Translations under genes and position numbers: made by a program
From: Pelomonas cellulosilytica
GTDB lineage: Bacteria > Pseudomonadota > Gammaproteobacteria > Burkholderiales > Burkholderiaceae_C
Assembly: GCF_021353265.1 (NCBI RefSeq)
Contig: NZ_JAJTWU010000003.1
Location: forward strand, 124,001-188,000
Reading direction: 5' to 3'
Length of the DNA stretch: 64,000 bases
Notes under the pieces: generated by a model
What the model saw: the letters and a program-made list of their open reading frames with translations, nothing else
Told to the model about the DNA's origin: nothing
Databases searched by the model: none
Shown here: positions 41,768 through 51,665 of the stretch, piece after piece
Layout: the number at the start of each line of letters is the position of its first letter
Position numbering within the stretch: position 1 is the stretch's first letter

Positions 41768-42751
41768 CTATCGGTTGAGCCGCTTCAGCAGCATGGAGCG
41801 CAACTGCCGGGCCAGGTTGTCATCCATCGGTGCGAGGATGCTGCGCGCCGGCGCCGGGATGTGCGCGGCCGTCTGCTCGTCGGCGTCGAAGATGTAGTGG
41901 TCGAACAAGGCCCGCCAGGCATCGCGCTGGGCCGGCGGCAGGTCACGCAGCGACAGCAGGGCCATCATCAGCGTGTTCAGCGGCGTGTCCATGAAAGGCG
42001 GCGACTGCCGCCACCAGAAGTTGACCAGCGCGTTGATCGGCTCCAGCGCCTCGACGGCGTGCCACCACTGGCTGGGGATGAACAGCGCGTCGCCGGGCAG
42101 CAGGTCGAATACCTGCGCGTGCTCCAGCGCCTGCGCGTAGCGCGGGAAGCGCGCGAAGTCGGGCCGCACATGATCCACGAGGCTGATCGGCTGGCCCGCC
42201 GGCGTCAGGTCCAGCGGCCCGATGTACAGGTTGGCCACCTGATCCGGCGGGAACAGCGTGAAGCGCCGCCTGCCGGCGACGACGCAGGCGATGTTGTCCG
42301 GCAGGTCGAAATGCGTGGCCACCTGCATGCGGTTGCCGAGCCAGAAGCTCACCAGCGGCGCAAAGCCCGTCAACTCGGGCAGCGCGTTCTCGCGGCCGAG
42401 GCCCGGGAAGGCGCTGTCGATCTCGGTGGAGCCGAGATAGAAGGTGTCGCGGGGGACGGCCAGCAGTTCGTCCAGCAGCGCACCGAAGGTGTGGACCTCC
42501 CGCTGGAAGTTGAAGCCGCTGAAGTCCTCGTTGTAGAAGAAGCGCCCGCCGATCTCCGGCGCCCCGCGCCACAGCGCCAGACGGGTCTCCGTGCCGAAGC
42601 CGCGCAAATAGTCGCAGAAGTCCTCGTCCGAGCGCTCGGCCGCCTGCACCAGCGGCCAGTGCCGCACCAGGCCGCGCAGCAGCACAGGCTGCGTGGACTG
42701 CAACACCCCGGCCGGCAAGGCGCCGGCTTGCATGCCGACAGACTCAGACAT
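41768..42751 (-). CDS. Cupin-like (JmjC-type) Fe(II)/2-oxoglutarate oxygenase
   Basis: The 327-residue protein is a cupin_8/JmjC-like domain. The metal triad is visible as His147 and Asp149 (ATHFD) and His231 (SQWWHAVEAL), with the strand VVAGRRRFTLFPP carrying the likely 2-oxoglutarate-contact residue. Family members hydroxylate protein side chains or small molecules. Gaps of 5 and 11 bases tie it to sapC and the fusion halogenase. Genes of this type recur beside TonB-linked halogenases in Caulobacter and Xanthomonas relatives. Confidence 0.87.
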   Translation of the reverse strand: MSESVGMQAGALPAGVLQSTQPVLLRGLVRHWPLVQAAERSDEDFCDYLRGFGTETRLALWRGAPEIGGRFFYNEDFSGFNFQREVHTFGALLDELLAVPRDTFYLGSTEIDSAFPGLGRENALPELTGFAPLVSFWLGNRMQVATHFDLPDNIACVVAGRRRFTLFPPDQVANLYIGPLDLTPAGQPISLVDHVRPDFARFPRYAQALEHAQVFDLLPGDALFIPSQWWHAVEALEPINALVNFWWRQSPPFMDTPLNTLMMALLSLRDLPPAQRDAWRALFDHYIFDADEQTAAHIPAPARSILAPMDDNLARQLRSMLLKRLNR

Positions 42752-42756
42752 GGCGT

Positions 42757-43455
42757 TCAGACGGCCTCGTTGGCGAGATGGCGCTTGATGAGCTTCGTGA
42801 AGTTCGACATGGACGCCATCGCCATGTAGATCGGCATCAGATAGTCCGCCTGGTGCAACAGCGCCACGGCGCTCGCATCGAGGGCGGCCAGCCGCTCCTC
42901 GTGGATCATGTAGTAGCCGACCAGCTGGCCCCGGCTGCCGTCCGGCCGCTCGACGTCCAGCACGAAGGACTCCAGCAGCTCGTGCGCCATCAGCGTCTGT
43001 ACGAAGTCGGTCGTGGCCTCCAGCCCCTCGTGCAGCGAGCGCAGCATCGCGTTGGCGTTTTCGAGGAACTCGGTGGTCCCGCCATGGGGCAGGAACACCG
43101 CCTCGCCTTCGGCGCCATGGCTGATGCGCGGGCTGTCCATGTTGACCATCATGCGCAGTTCGTCGTCGGCGATGCCGATCGAGAACGGCAGGCGCTGGAT
43201 CGACAGCGGCAGGTAGTCGGCATCCCAGCCACTGTCGGTCAGGAACAGGTTCTCCCCGTCCTGCAGCCCGAACAGTGCCGCAGGCACGAAACCGCCCTTC
43301 TCGTCCGGCTGGAAGACGATCGGGTAATGCGCCTGCAGCCGGCGGAACTCGTTGACCGTGGCGGGTGCGGACATGACGTCGTCACCCCATTGCGCGCCGC
43401 GCTGGGTGATGATGCGGAGGTCTTTGTGCTGGACGTTGTTGAGCAGTTGCAGCAT
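42757..43455 (-). CDS. SapC-like protein
   Basis: The 232-residue soluble protein belongs to the SapC family, named after a Campylobacter S-layer-locus protein and of unknown function. Typical features are YPIVFQPDEKGGFVPAALFGL, ENLFLTDSGWDADYLPLSIQRLPFSIG, and a helical C-terminus. In other bacteria these genes lie with TonB receptors, halogenase-like proteins and cupins, as here. It lies 10 bases after the upstream halogenase. Confidence 0.85.
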   Translation of the reverse strand: MLQLLNNVQHKDLRIITQRGAQWGDDVMSAPATVNEFRRLQAHYPIVFQPDEKGGFVPAALFGLQDGENLFLTDSGWDADYLPLSIQRLPFSIGIADDELRMMVNMDSPRISHGAEGEAVFLPHGGTTEFLENANAMLRSLHEGLEATTDFVQTLMAHELLESFVLDVERPDGSRGQLVGYYMIHEERLAALDASAVALLHQADYLMPIYMAMASMSNFTKLIKRHLANEAV

Positions 43456-43465
43456 GGGTGTCGGG

Positions 43466-45049
43466 TCAGGATGATGCGGCGGCCGGCATGCCGTTGGCGC
43501 GGATGTGGTTGATGAGATCGCGGTGGCGAGGCAATGCGCCCAGCAGCCGCTTGGTGAGCGTCGTCACGTCCTTCAGGCCCGCCTCGGCCGCGGCCAGGCG
43601 ATCGGCCCGCAGCGCCCGGACGGCGGGCTTGAACTTCATGCCGTACAGCACGTACTGGTAGCTGGCAGCGGGAAAGACCTCTTCGTTGCGGTAGAAATCG
43701 TTGCGCGACGGCGCACGGTGGGCCCAGAGCTGCAGCAGCTCGCGCAGCGACTCGGGCTGCGAGTCGGCAGTACGGTGGTCGCGCCAGTAGTCGGCATCGT
43801 CCCGCTCGCTCAGCACGTAGTGCAGCTTCAGGAATTCGATGATGCGGGACCAGCGGTAGGCGAAAGACTCGTTGAAGCGCTTGGCGACGAGGTCCATGTC
43901 GGCGCGGTTCGCCGGCATCTCGTCGCGGATGAGCGCCGACGACAGCTCGATCAGCGCCAGCGCCGAGGCTTCCAGCGGCTCGATAAAGCCGGCCGCCAGA
44001 CCGACCGCGACACAGTTGCGATGCCAGAACTGCTCGCGGTAGCCGGGGCTGAAGCGGATTCGACGCGGCGCCATGTCACCCAGCTTCAAGTCGCTGCGTT
44101 GCAGATAGCCCATCAGCGCACGCTCGGCCGCGGCGTCGTCGACATGGCTACTGGAGTAGACCAAGCCGATGCCGCGGCGGGTGGGCAGGCCGATGTCCCA
44201 CGTCCAGCCTTCTGCATGGGCCGTCGAGATGGTGGCGGAGGCCAGCGGCGCCTGCTCACTCGCGTGCGGCACCTGCACGGCCAGCGCGCTGTCGTTGAAG
44301 AGCACGTCTTTCTGGGAGCGCCAGCCGATGCCGTAGTGCTGGCCCAGCAGCAGGCTGGCCAGCCCGGTGCAGTCGATGAACAGGTCGCCTTCGATGTCGC
44401 CATGCTCGCGGGTCGCGAGCGCCGCGATGTCGCCGTTCTCGCGCGAGCGCACTTCGGTGAAATGGCCAACGATGTGGCGCACGCCGAGCTTAGTCGTCGC
44501 ATGCCGCTGCAGCAGATGGCCGAGCTTGACCGCGTCGAAGTGGTAGCCGTAGTTCATGACGCCACCGAAACCGGGTGTGGTGGTCTGCTTGGGCGCGAGG
44601 CGGGCGTCACACACCTGTGGCTGCGCGCAGACGCTGTCGGCGAAGGAGCGAGCCTGATCGCCCTGCAGCCATGCCGCGGCGAGTTCGGCATCGCCGTAGC
44701 CGTGAGGCAGCGTGAACGGATGGTAGTAACGATCGCTTTCGCCACCCCGCTGCCAGCCATCGAAGCGGGAGCCCTGCTTGAAGGCGGCATCGCATTCGCG
44801 GATGAGATCGACCTCGGCCAGGCCGATGCGGTGCAGCGTTGCGCGCATCGTGGGCCAGGTCCCCTCGCCGACGCCGATGGACGGCACGTCGGGCGATTCG
44901 ATCAACGTGATCTGCAGCGCGCCAAGGCCGTCGCCGCCCCATTCCGCGGCCAGCGTGGCCGCGGTCAGCCATCCTGCCGAGCCCCCGCCCAGGACCACGA
45001 TCCGTCGCACGGGGGCCGCCATCGGCCCGGAGTTCATCTCGGAGTTCAT
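43466..45049 (-). CDS. Flavin-dependent tryptophan halogenase-like protein
   Basis: The protein of about 527 residues has FAD motif GGGSAGW at 21-27, GVGEGTWPT, the catalytic lysine at residue 91 (AAFKQGSRF), and the signature region WTWDIGLP, a variant of WxWxIP with Gly for Pro. Late motifs RNCVAVGLAAGFIEPLEAS are typical. The start is uncertain: ATGs at 45049, 45037 and 45022 compete, without a clear ribosome-binding site; the first two lie in a tandem 12-base repeat. A terminator-like hairpin separates it from the TonB receptor. The substrate is unknown, and relatives near TonB receptors are not tied to antibiotic clusters. Confidence 0.87.
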   Translation of the reverse strand: MNSEMNSGPMAAPVRRIVVLGGGSAGWLTAATLAAEWGGDGLGALQITLIESPDVPSIGVGEGTWPTMRATLHRIGLAEVDLIRECDAAFKQGSRFDGWQRGGESDRYYHPFTLPHGYGDAELAAAWLQGDQARSFADSVCAQPQVCDARLAPKQTTTPGFGGVMNYGYHFDAVKLGHLLQRHATTKLGVRHIVGHFTEVRSRENGDIAALATREHGDIEGDLFIDCTGLASLLLGQHYGIGWRSQKDVLFNDSALAVQVPHASEQAPLASATISTAHAEGWTWDIGLPTRRGIGLVYSSSHVDDAAAERALMGYLQRSDLKLGDMAPRRIRFSPGYREQFWHRNCVAVGLAAGFIEPLEASALALIELSSALIRDEMPANRADMDLVAKRFNESFAYRWSRIIEFLKLHYVLSERDDADYWRDHRTADSQPESLRELLQLWAHRAPSRNDFYRNEEVFPAASYQYVLYGMKFKPAVRALRADRLAAAEAGLKDVTTLTKRLLGALPRHRDLINHIRANGMPAAASS

Positions 45050-45101
45050 GTCGGAGGAGTATGACCGCACCGCCCAGGCCGCGCAGTCAGGAGGAACTCT
45101 G

Positions 45102-45146
45102 AAAAACGGTTTGGCCGGAGCGGGCGTGGATGCCTGCTCCGGCCAA
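45102..45146 (-). terminator. Intrinsic terminator after the TonB receptor gene
   Basis: Perfect 11-bp arms (45111-45121 with 45136-45146) enclose a 14-base loop and are followed on the minus strand by ACCG and five T residues (45102-45106). A second, interrupted hairpin lies just before it near 45153-45182. This could partly uncouple receptor from halogenase expression. Confidence 0.8.
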
Positions 45147-45198
45147 TGAAGCACCCGGCGAACGCCGCACAGGCGTCACCGGGAGCAGTCGTCATCGC

Positions 45199-48100
45199 TC
45201 AGAAGCGATAGCGGGCGCCGATCAGGTAACGGCGGCCGGTCTGAACAGCCGACACCAGCATTTCGTTGGTACGTCCGTGCTGACGGATGTAACCATCGTT
45301 GAGGTTCAGCAGGTCAAGCTGGAACGTCAGGTTCTTGCCAAGCTTGTAGCCGATGGACGCATCCACCTGGCCGTACGGCTCGGTGTAGACCGGGTTGTTG
45401 CCGTTGCCATCGCTGGTAGCCGCGAGGAACTCGCCACGCCAGTTGTAGGCTGCACGGACAGACCACACATCGTTCTCGTAGAAGCCCACCACGTTGGCCG
45501 AGTCGCTGACGCCCAGCAGCGCCGCCTGTTGGTCGGTGCGCGTGTTGTCAAACTTCAGGCCCGTCTTCACCTTGGTGTAGTTGCCCGAAACGCCGAAACC
45601 GCTGCTGCCGAACATATGCTGGAAGTTCAGCTCCAGGCCCTTGATGGTGTCGCCAGGGCCGTTCTTGAAGGTCGTGACCTTGAACGGAATCAGCGTCGCA
45701 TTGGGGACGGCGCTTGTGATGGTGCCCAGCACTTCTGGAATGTTCAGTGCGCTGGTGGGGTTGACACCTGGCTGGCCGTGGTAGTTATTGAAGATGTAGT
45801 TACGGATGCACAGCGGCTGCGTGCCGGTTGCCGTGCAGGCTGCCAGAGCGGCGTTGTAGTAGTCGCCGCTGGCTGGGTTGAGAATGCCCGGCACCGTGGT
45901 GTCCACAGTCGACAAGGTGACGAAGTTGCTGACCTTTTTGTAGAAGGCACCCGCGGCCACATAGCTCGACTTGGCGTAGTAGTACTCTGCCGACAGGTCG
46001 AAGTTCTTCGACTTCAAAGGCTTGAGAGCCGGATCACCCGTGGAGCCCGTGCCACCGCCATTCGGGTTCGCGGTGCCACCAAGGCTCAAGCCGCCCTGCA
46101 TCTGATTCCAGCCCGGGCGACCGATGTTCTCGCCGTAGCTGGCCCGCACCTTGACGTTGTTGGCCAAGTCAGCATCCCAATCGATGCTCGGGAGCCAGTA
46201 GTTGTACTTGCCGGACTTGGTGCCGAACGTCGTGCTGCCTGAAGGCAGGTTGATCTCGTTCTGCGAACCCCACACCGTCGTGCCCGAACGATCAACCACC
46301 TGAGACGAAGAGTCCACCTTGGTGCTCTCGTAGCGCAGGCCGATCGACACGTTCATGGGGATGGCCGTGTCGAAGGCATGATCCCATTGGCCGTAGGCCG
46401 ACGTGGACTTCTCGGTCGCACGCCAGTCATCGCCCTTCGTGTAGTCAGGCGCCGCGGCGAAGTAGGCCTCGGCCTGTTCCTTCGTCATGCCGGGCGTGTT
46501 GGCCTGCTTGATCTTGACGGCGCGATCACGCAGGCTGGCGAAATCCGCCATGTAGAAATTCGGGAACAGGCGGGGGTCGTCGTGGCCCGGAATCCGGCTG
46601 AAGAAGCCGCCCAGGCTGTAGGTGCCGGTGGTAATACCGGCGAACTGACCCAGCGAAGGCGCGACACCACCCCAGTCGTTGTTCTGGTTGTTGTAGCTCG
46701 CCGAACGGTTCTTGGTCTTCGTGAAGCCCAGGCCAGCCGACAGTTTGTTGTCGTCGTCGAGGCGATAGGTACCGCGCGCCTGTGCCTGATCGACCGTCTG
46801 ATCGCTGAGGTTGTTCCGGAACTGGGTACCCGTCACGTTCAACTGGGTGTCGTCGAACTTTTGACCGGGAAGGGCAAGGATCGGAAACTTCTTGTCGTAG
46901 TAGGCCGTCGCGTTGCCCTGATTGAACATCGCCAGGTCCATCGTCGAGTACGTACCGTACGGGCTGTCCGGTGTGGTCTTGGCTGTGGAGTGATGAGCGT
47001 CGAGGTCGAAGCTCAACGCGTTGCTCAGCTTCCATTCGGCGTTGAAGCCGGTGGAGTTGAGCTTGGACTTTTGAGCATACTCACCCGTGTTGAGTGCCAG
47101 GTCATGCTTGCCGTCTTCCCAGATGGCCGTCTGCGTGACCGGGGCCGCGACTGCCCCCTTGGTGAACTCGGTGGCGGGACTGCCGTTCAGATTGCCGGAG
47201 AACGAGTTGTTGAACCAACTCGACATCTCAGCATTCTTGGACTTGGAGGAGTAGATCGCCAGCGTGTGGTCGACGGTGAACTTCAGGTCTTTCGTCGGCG
47301 CGAACTGAATCACGGCTTGGCCGTTCAGACGCTCGCGCTCCATGCCCGTCAGCGAATATCGCAGGTCACGGGAAGTCGCGTACAGGCCCGTCGGCTGGTT
47401 GACGATGTTGCCTGCCGGGGTGACGCCCTTCACCGCTGGGTCATTCGTGCCCCAGCCGTTCTGGGTGTACGCCTTGTTGAATCCCGAGTCACGCTTGGAA
47501 TAGCTGCCGCTGATGGCGATGCCCAGAGTGCGGTCGCCAAACGTGTCGCTGTAAATGCCGGAGATTTCCGGCGTCGTCTTTGAACCTTGCAGCGAACTGG
47601 GCAGGCGGCCCACGGAAGCGTCGTAATTCGCTTTGACGCCGATGCTGGCAATGCGCTCGCGCACGTCCAAAGGTCGGGCCGTTTTCACGTTGATCGTGGC
47701 ACCGATACCGCCGGTGGGCGACTCGGCACGAGCCGTCTTGTAGACCTCCAGGGCGGAGATCGAGTCGGACGACAAGTTCGCGAAGTCGAACGCCCGCGAC
47801 CCGTTTGCGCCGGCACCTTCGAAGCCGATCAACGCCGTCGGCATCTGGCGGCCATTCAGCAGCACCAGGTTGAAGTCGGGCCCCACACCGCGGACGGTGA
47901 CCTTGGAGCCTTCGCCGTTGGCGGCGCGGTCAATCGAAACGCCGGCGATGCGCTGCATCGATTCGGCCAGGTTCGTGTCCGGAAACTTGCCGATGTCCTC
48001 GGCGACGATGCCGTCCACAAGGCCGCGAGCCTCGCGCTTCAGATTGACAGCGCTGTCAAGTGACTTGCGAATACCCGTGATAACGACGGCTTCGAGTTGC

Positions 48101-48240
48101 TGTGTCGGCGCGGCCCCTTCCTGCGCCTGAACCACGCTGGCGCCAGCGAGCAATGCGAGCGTCGAAGCGACTGCCACCGGGCGAAGCTTGAGCGCTTGCG
48201 CGGGTTGCCGGCGGGTTTTGGGAATCTGGTGATGTCTCAA
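45199..48240 (-). CDS. TonB-dependent outer-membrane receptor
   Basis: The 1013-residue precursor has a signal peptide ending near residue 40 (LLAGASVVQAQ), a TonB-box-like LEAVVITG, a plug domain (FPDTNLAESMQRIAGVSIDR, VRGVGPDFNLVLLNGRQMP), and a long 22-strand-type barrel ending in aromatic RYLIGARYRF. It fits the Caulobacter/Xanthomonas-type receptor subfamily used for carbohydrate or other complex substrates. The start codon is TTG at 48240, supported by AAGGAG five bases upstream and no nearby ATG. Asn/Ser/Thr use is higher and local G+C lower than in the flanking housekeeping genes, in line with barrel composition or transfer. Confidence 0.93.
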   Translation of the reverse strand: MRHHQIPKTRRQPAQALKLRPVAVASTLALLAGASVVQAQEGAAPTQQLEAVVITGIRKSLDSAVNLKREARGLVDGIVAEDIGKFPDTNLAESMQRIAGVSIDRAANGEGSKVTVRGVGPDFNLVLLNGRQMPTALIGFEGAGANGSRAFDFANLSSDSISALEVYKTARAESPTGGIGATINVKTARPLDVRERIASIGVKANYDASVGRLPSSLQGSKTTPEISGIYSDTFGDRTLGIAISGSYSKRDSGFNKAYTQNGWGTNDPAVKGVTPAGNIVNQPTGLYATSRDLRYSLTGMERERLNGQAVIQFAPTKDLKFTVDHTLAIYSSKSKNAEMSSWFNNSFSGNLNGSPATEFTKGAVAAPVTQTAIWEDGKHDLALNTGEYAQKSKLNSTGFNAEWKLSNALSFDLDAHHSTAKTTPDSPYGTYSTMDLAMFNQGNATAYYDKKFPILALPGQKFDDTQLNVTGTQFRNNLSDQTVDQAQARGTYRLDDDNKLSAGLGFTKTKNRSASYNNQNNDWGGVAPSLGQFAGITTGTYSLGGFFSRIPGHDDPRLFPNFYMADFASLRDRAVKIKQANTPGMTKEQAEAYFAAAPDYTKGDDWRATEKSTSAYGQWDHAFDTAIPMNVSIGLRYESTKVDSSSQVVDRSGTTVWGSQNEINLPSGSTTFGTKSGKYNYWLPSIDWDADLANNVKVRASYGENIGRPGWNQMQGGLSLGGTANPNGGGTGSTGDPALKPLKSKNFDLSAEYYYAKSSYVAAGAFYKKVSNFVTLSTVDTTVPGILNPASGDYYNAALAACTATGTQPLCIRNYIFNNYHGQPGVNPTSALNIPEVLGTITSAVPNATLIPFKVTTFKNGPGDTIKGLELNFQHMFGSSGFGVSGNYTKVKTGLKFDNTRTDQQAALLGVSDSANVVGFYENDVWSVRAAYNWRGEFLAATSDGNGNNPVYTEPYGQVDASIGYKLGKNLTFQLDLLNLNDGYIRQHGRTNEMLVSAVQTGRRYLIGARYRF

Positions 48241-48304
48241 TTTGTCTCCTTGCTGGGTTGGCTCATGGACAAGCCGACTAACGACGACTTAGAACGGTCC
48301 CGAT

Positions 48305-48335
48305 TAACAATTGTTAGCGTTATCAATGGGCTAAC
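48305..48335. promoter_or_regulatory. Palindromic operator candidate upstream of the TonB receptor
   Basis: TAACAATTGTTA (48305-48316) is a perfect 12-bp palindrome. It overlaps an inverted repeat GTTAGC (48313-48318) / GCTAAC (48330-48335). The pair lies about 65-95 bases before the receptor's TTG start, where a LacI- or similar repressor site would be expected. The regulator is not encoded in the window. Confidence 0.5.
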
Positions 48336-48751
48336 GGTAAAGCTGCCACGTCGAGCGCCCAAAGTACTTTATTGATCCGCCCGCCCCATTTGCCTAGGGT
48401 TTACCAGGGGATATCCGGTGTGTTTAGCGAATTACGCAACACCCTGCGAACGTCTCCATGCTGGAATGCTGACTCGCTCCTCCCGGCGCGCCAGCACGGC
48501 GCCCGCGAAGAAATGATAGCGATCCCAATATTTCTCGCTCACGCTTGATGCAGTATCTCAGCGCTCAATAGACAACGCTGTCAACGATAGTTGAATCGCG
48601 TTGCGCTTGCAATCAAGGGTCTACCCGGCCCAAGGCCGGCAATTGGTGGAAACGCAACGATGGACGCCTTCGAAAGTGGCGATGTCGGCAAGCTGCAACC
48701 GCAGGGACGCCCCGTGTCCGCACCGTGAAAGAAACTGCTAGAGTGACATTT

Positions 48752-48768
48752 AGGTAACTTGGTTACCT
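48752..48768. promoter_or_regulatory. Palindrome upstream of ppc
   Basis: AGGTAAC (48752-48758) and GTTACCT (48762-48768) are a perfect 7-bp inverted repeat with a 3-base spacer, ending 33 bases before the ppc ATG. The short spacing suits a dimeric regulator rather than a terminator. Confidence 0.5.
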
Positions 48769-48801
48769 CCCCTGCAGCAAAACACATCCGGACGACCCGC
48801 C

Positions 48802-51588
48802 ATGCCCCCACGAGCCGCCCCTGCCCGCCTTGATGGCGACAAGAACGAACCGCTGGTCGCCGACATTCGGCTCCTCGGTCGCATCCTCGGCGACGTGATT
48901 CGCGAGCAGGAGGGTCGCGAGGCATTCGAACTGGTGGAACGCATCCGGCAGCTCTCGGTGGCCTACCGCCACAAGCATGACAAGGAAGCCGGCAAGCGCT
49001 TCGACAAGCTGCTCAAGAGCCTGTCCGGTGACCAGGCTGTCAGCGTCATCCGCGCGTTCAGCTATTTCTCGCACCTGGCCAACATCGCCGAGGACCGCCA
49101 CCATGTGCGGCGCCGCGACGTGCATGAGCGCGCTGGCAGCCTGCAGCCGGGATCGCTGGCGTACTGCCTCGAACACCTGCATGAGGCCGGCGTGCGCCCC
49201 GCCGAGATCGGCGAAGTCCTGCAGCGCGGCTTCATCTCGCCCGTGTTGACGGCGCACCCGACCGAGGTGCAGCGCAAGAGCATCCTGGACGCCGAGCGCT
49301 CCGTCGCCGGCCTGCTGGAAGCGCGCGACCGCGCCGGCACCGAGCGCGAGCTGCGAGAGGTCGAGGCGCTGCTGCGCGCGCGCATCACACAGCTGTGGCA
49401 GACGCGCATGCTGCGCTACTCCAAGCTGACGGTGGCCGACGAGATCGAGAACGCGCTGTCCTACTATCACGCGACCTTCCTGCGCCAGATTCCCAAGCTC
49501 TACGCCGAGCTGGAAGAGCATCTGCCCGGCCAGAACCTGCCGAGCTTCCTGCGCATGGGGCACTGGATTGGGGGCGACCGCGATGGCAACCCCAACGTGG
49601 GCGCCGCCACACTGCGCCGCGCGATGCAGCGCCAGAGCGAAGTGGCGCTGCGGCACTACCTGACTGAGCTGCATGAGCTCGGCGCGGAGCTGTCCATCTC
49701 GCTGCGCCTGACCGGCGTGACGCCGGACATGCAGGCGCTCGCCGAGCGCAGCCCCGATCAGAACGTGCACCGGCTCGACGAGCCCTACCGCCGCGCGCTG
49801 ACCGGTATGTACGCGCGCCTGGCGGCCACGCTGCAGCAGCTGACCGGCACAGAGGCGCTGCGCCATGCCGTCGCGCCGCAGAACCCCTACTTCTCGCCCG
49901 ACGAACTGCTGGCCGACCTTCGCGTCATCGAGGCCTCGCTGAAGAGCCATCACGCCGAGGCGCTGATCGCGCCGCGGCTGAGCCCGCTGATCCGTGCCAT
50001 CCAGGTCTTTGGCTTCCACCTTGCCACGCTGGACCTGCGCCAGAGCAGCGACCAGCATGAACTCGTCCTCGCGGAGCTGCTCGCTGCGGCGCGCATCGAG
50101 GCCGACTACTCGGCGCTGGACGAAGCCGCCAAGCGCGAGCTTCTGCTGAAGCTGCTGAACGACGCCCGGCCGCTGCGCGTCATCGGCGCCGCCTACAGCG
50201 ACAAGACGCAAGGCGAGATCGCCACCTTCGAGGCCGCCCGCGAGGCGCTGGCCCGCTTCGGCCGCGAGGCGCTGCGCCACTACATCATCTCGCACACCGA
50301 GTCGGTATCCGACCTGCTGGAAGTGGCCCTGCTGCTGAAGGAAACGGGCCTGCTGCGCGGCGTGCTGAACGAACAGGCAGTCAGCGACCTCATCATCGTC
50401 CCGCTGTTCGAGACCATCGGCGACCTGCGCGTCGCGCCGACCATCATGCGCGAGTTCTACGCGCTGCCGGGCGTGCGCGGCCTGGTGGACCGCAGCGGCG
50501 CCGAGCAGGACATCATGCTCGGCTACTCGGACAGCAACAAGGACGGCGGCATGTTCACGTCGTCCTGGGAGCTCTACCGCGCGGAAATCGCCCTCGTCGA
50601 ACTGTTCGACGAACTGCGCCAGACTGGCCCGCTGACGCTGCGGCTGTTCCACGGCCGCGGCGGAACAGTCGGCCGCGGCGGCGGCCCGAGCTACCAGGCC
50701 ATCCTCGCGCAGCCGCCCGGCACCGTGAACGGGCAGATCCGCCTCACCGAACAAGGCGAGGTCATCGCGTCCAAGTACGCCCACCCCGAGATCGGCCGGC
50801 GCAACCTGGAGACGCTGGTCGCGGCCACACTGGAGGCCACGCTGCTGCATCCCACGCAGAGCGCGCCCAAGAGCTTCCTCCAGGCCGCCCAGGCGCTGTC
50901 CGACGCCAGCTTCGCGGCCTACCGTCAGCTCGTCTACGGCACGCCCGGCTTTGCCGACTACTTCTTCGCGTCGACGCCCATCCGCGAGATCGCCGAGCTC
51001 AACATCGGCTCGCGCCCGGCCTCGCGAAAGGCCACGCGCGCCATCGAGGATCTGCGCGCCATCCCGTGGAGTTTCTCCTGGGGCCAGGCCCGCATCGCCC
51101 TGCCCGGCTGGTGCGGCTTCGGCTCGGGCGTGGAGGCCTTCCTGGGCGAGGAGCCCACACAGCGTGCCAAGAACCTGGCCTTGCTCAAGCGCATGCTCAA
51201 GGGCTGGCCGTTCTTCCGCGCGCTGCTGTCCAACCTGGACATGGTGCTGGCCAAGAGCGACCTGGCGCTGGCCGAGCGCTATGTCGAGCTCGTCGAGGAC
51301 AAGAAGCTCGGCAAGCGCATCTTCGCGGCCATCAAGGCCGAGTTCGAGCGCACGCAGACAGCCCTCAACCTGATCACCGGCGACAACAAGCGCCTGGCGG
51401 CCAACCCGTCGCTGGCGCGCTCCATCGAGCACCGCTTCCCGTACATCGACCCGCTCAACCACCTGCAGGTCGAGCTGATGCGGCGCTACCGCCACATCGC
51501 CAAGGACGACCCTGCGATGGAACGTGTGCAACGCGGCATCCACCTGTCGATCAACGGCATCGCCGCCGGCCTGCGCAACACCGGCTGA
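48802..51588 (+). CDS. ppc: Phosphoenolpyruvate carboxylase
   Basis: Ppc carboxylates PEP to oxaloacetate, replenishing the TCA cycle. The 928-residue protein has the catalytic-His motif [13 protein letters not shown] near residue 147, the second signature [25 protein letters not shown] near residue 618, and the usual C-terminus RNTG. In related Burkholderiales ppc lies divergently next to hemC; here the halogenase island separates them. Confidence 0.97.
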   Translation: MPPRAAPARLDGDKNEPLVADIRLLGRILGDVIREQEGREAFELVERIRQLSVAYRHKHDKEAGKRFDKLLKSLSGDQAVSVIRAFSYFSHLANIAEDRHHVRRRDVHERAGSLQPGSLAYCLEHLHEAGVRPAEIGEVLQRGFISPVLTAHPTEVQRKSILDAERSVAGLLEARDRAGTERELREVEALLRARITQLWQTRMLRYSKLTVADEIENALSYYHATFLRQIPKLYAELEEHLPGQNLPSFLRMGHWIGGDRDGNPNVGAATLRRAMQRQSEVALRHYLTELHELGAELSISLRLTGVTPDMQALAERSPDQNVHRLDEPYRRALTGMYARLAATLQQLTGTEALRHAVAPQNPYFSPDELLADLRVIEASLKSHHAEALIAPRLSPLIRAIQVFGFHLATLDLRQSSDQHELVLAELLAAARIEADYSALDEAAKRELLLKLLNDARPLRVIGAAYSDKTQGEIATFEAAREALARFGREALRHYIISHTESVSDLLEVALLLKETGLLRGVLNEQAVSDLIIVPLFETIGDLRVAPTIMREFYALPGVRGLVDRSGAEQDIMLGYSDSNKDGGMFTSSWELYRAEIALVELFDELRQTGPLTLRLFHGRGGTVGRGGGPSYQAILAQPPGTVNGQIRLTEQGEVIASKYAHPEIGRRNLETLVAATLEATLLHPTQSAPKSFLQAAQALSDASFAAYRQLVYGTPGFADYFFASTPIREIAELNIGSRPASRKATRAIEDLRAIPWSFSWGQARIALPGWCGFGSGVEAFLGEEPTQRAKNLALLKRMLKGWPFFRALLSNLDMVLAKSDLALAERYVELVEDKKLGKRIFAAIKAEFERTQTALNLITGDNKRLAANPSLARSIEHRFPYIDPLNHLQVELMRRYRHIAKDDPAMERVQRGIHLSINGIAAGLRNTG

Positions 51589-51665
51589 GCCGGCTGCGCA
51601 GCGCCGGCCGTAGCACCGGGTTGCCCACGGTGCCCCGCGGCCGGTCCTCAGGCTAGAGTCGTCGC

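Larger units (their letters stand above)
48241..48801. other. Intergenic region between TonB receptor and ppc
   Basis: This 561-base divergent spacer is clearly A/T-richer than its surroundings. It must contain the promoters for the halogenase island and for ppc. Palindromic candidates are given separately. I find no RNA gene or further coding region. A GATAGCG element appears near 48515 and a related GATAG near 48587. Confidence 0.65.

Noticed and set aside
39096..41897. 933-residue plus-strand open frame
   Set aside because: It is antisense to hemC and the halogenase; no domain, and shadow composition.
48763..51543. 926-residue minus-strand open frame
   Set aside because: It is antisense to the whole of ppc, with composition typical of a mirror frame in G+C-rich DNA and no domain; ppc is unambiguous.
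51589..51625. Inverted repeat after ppc (GCCGGC...GCCGGC) as a terminator
   Set aside because: Pairing is short and there is no T-run; such repeats are expected by chance at this G+C content.
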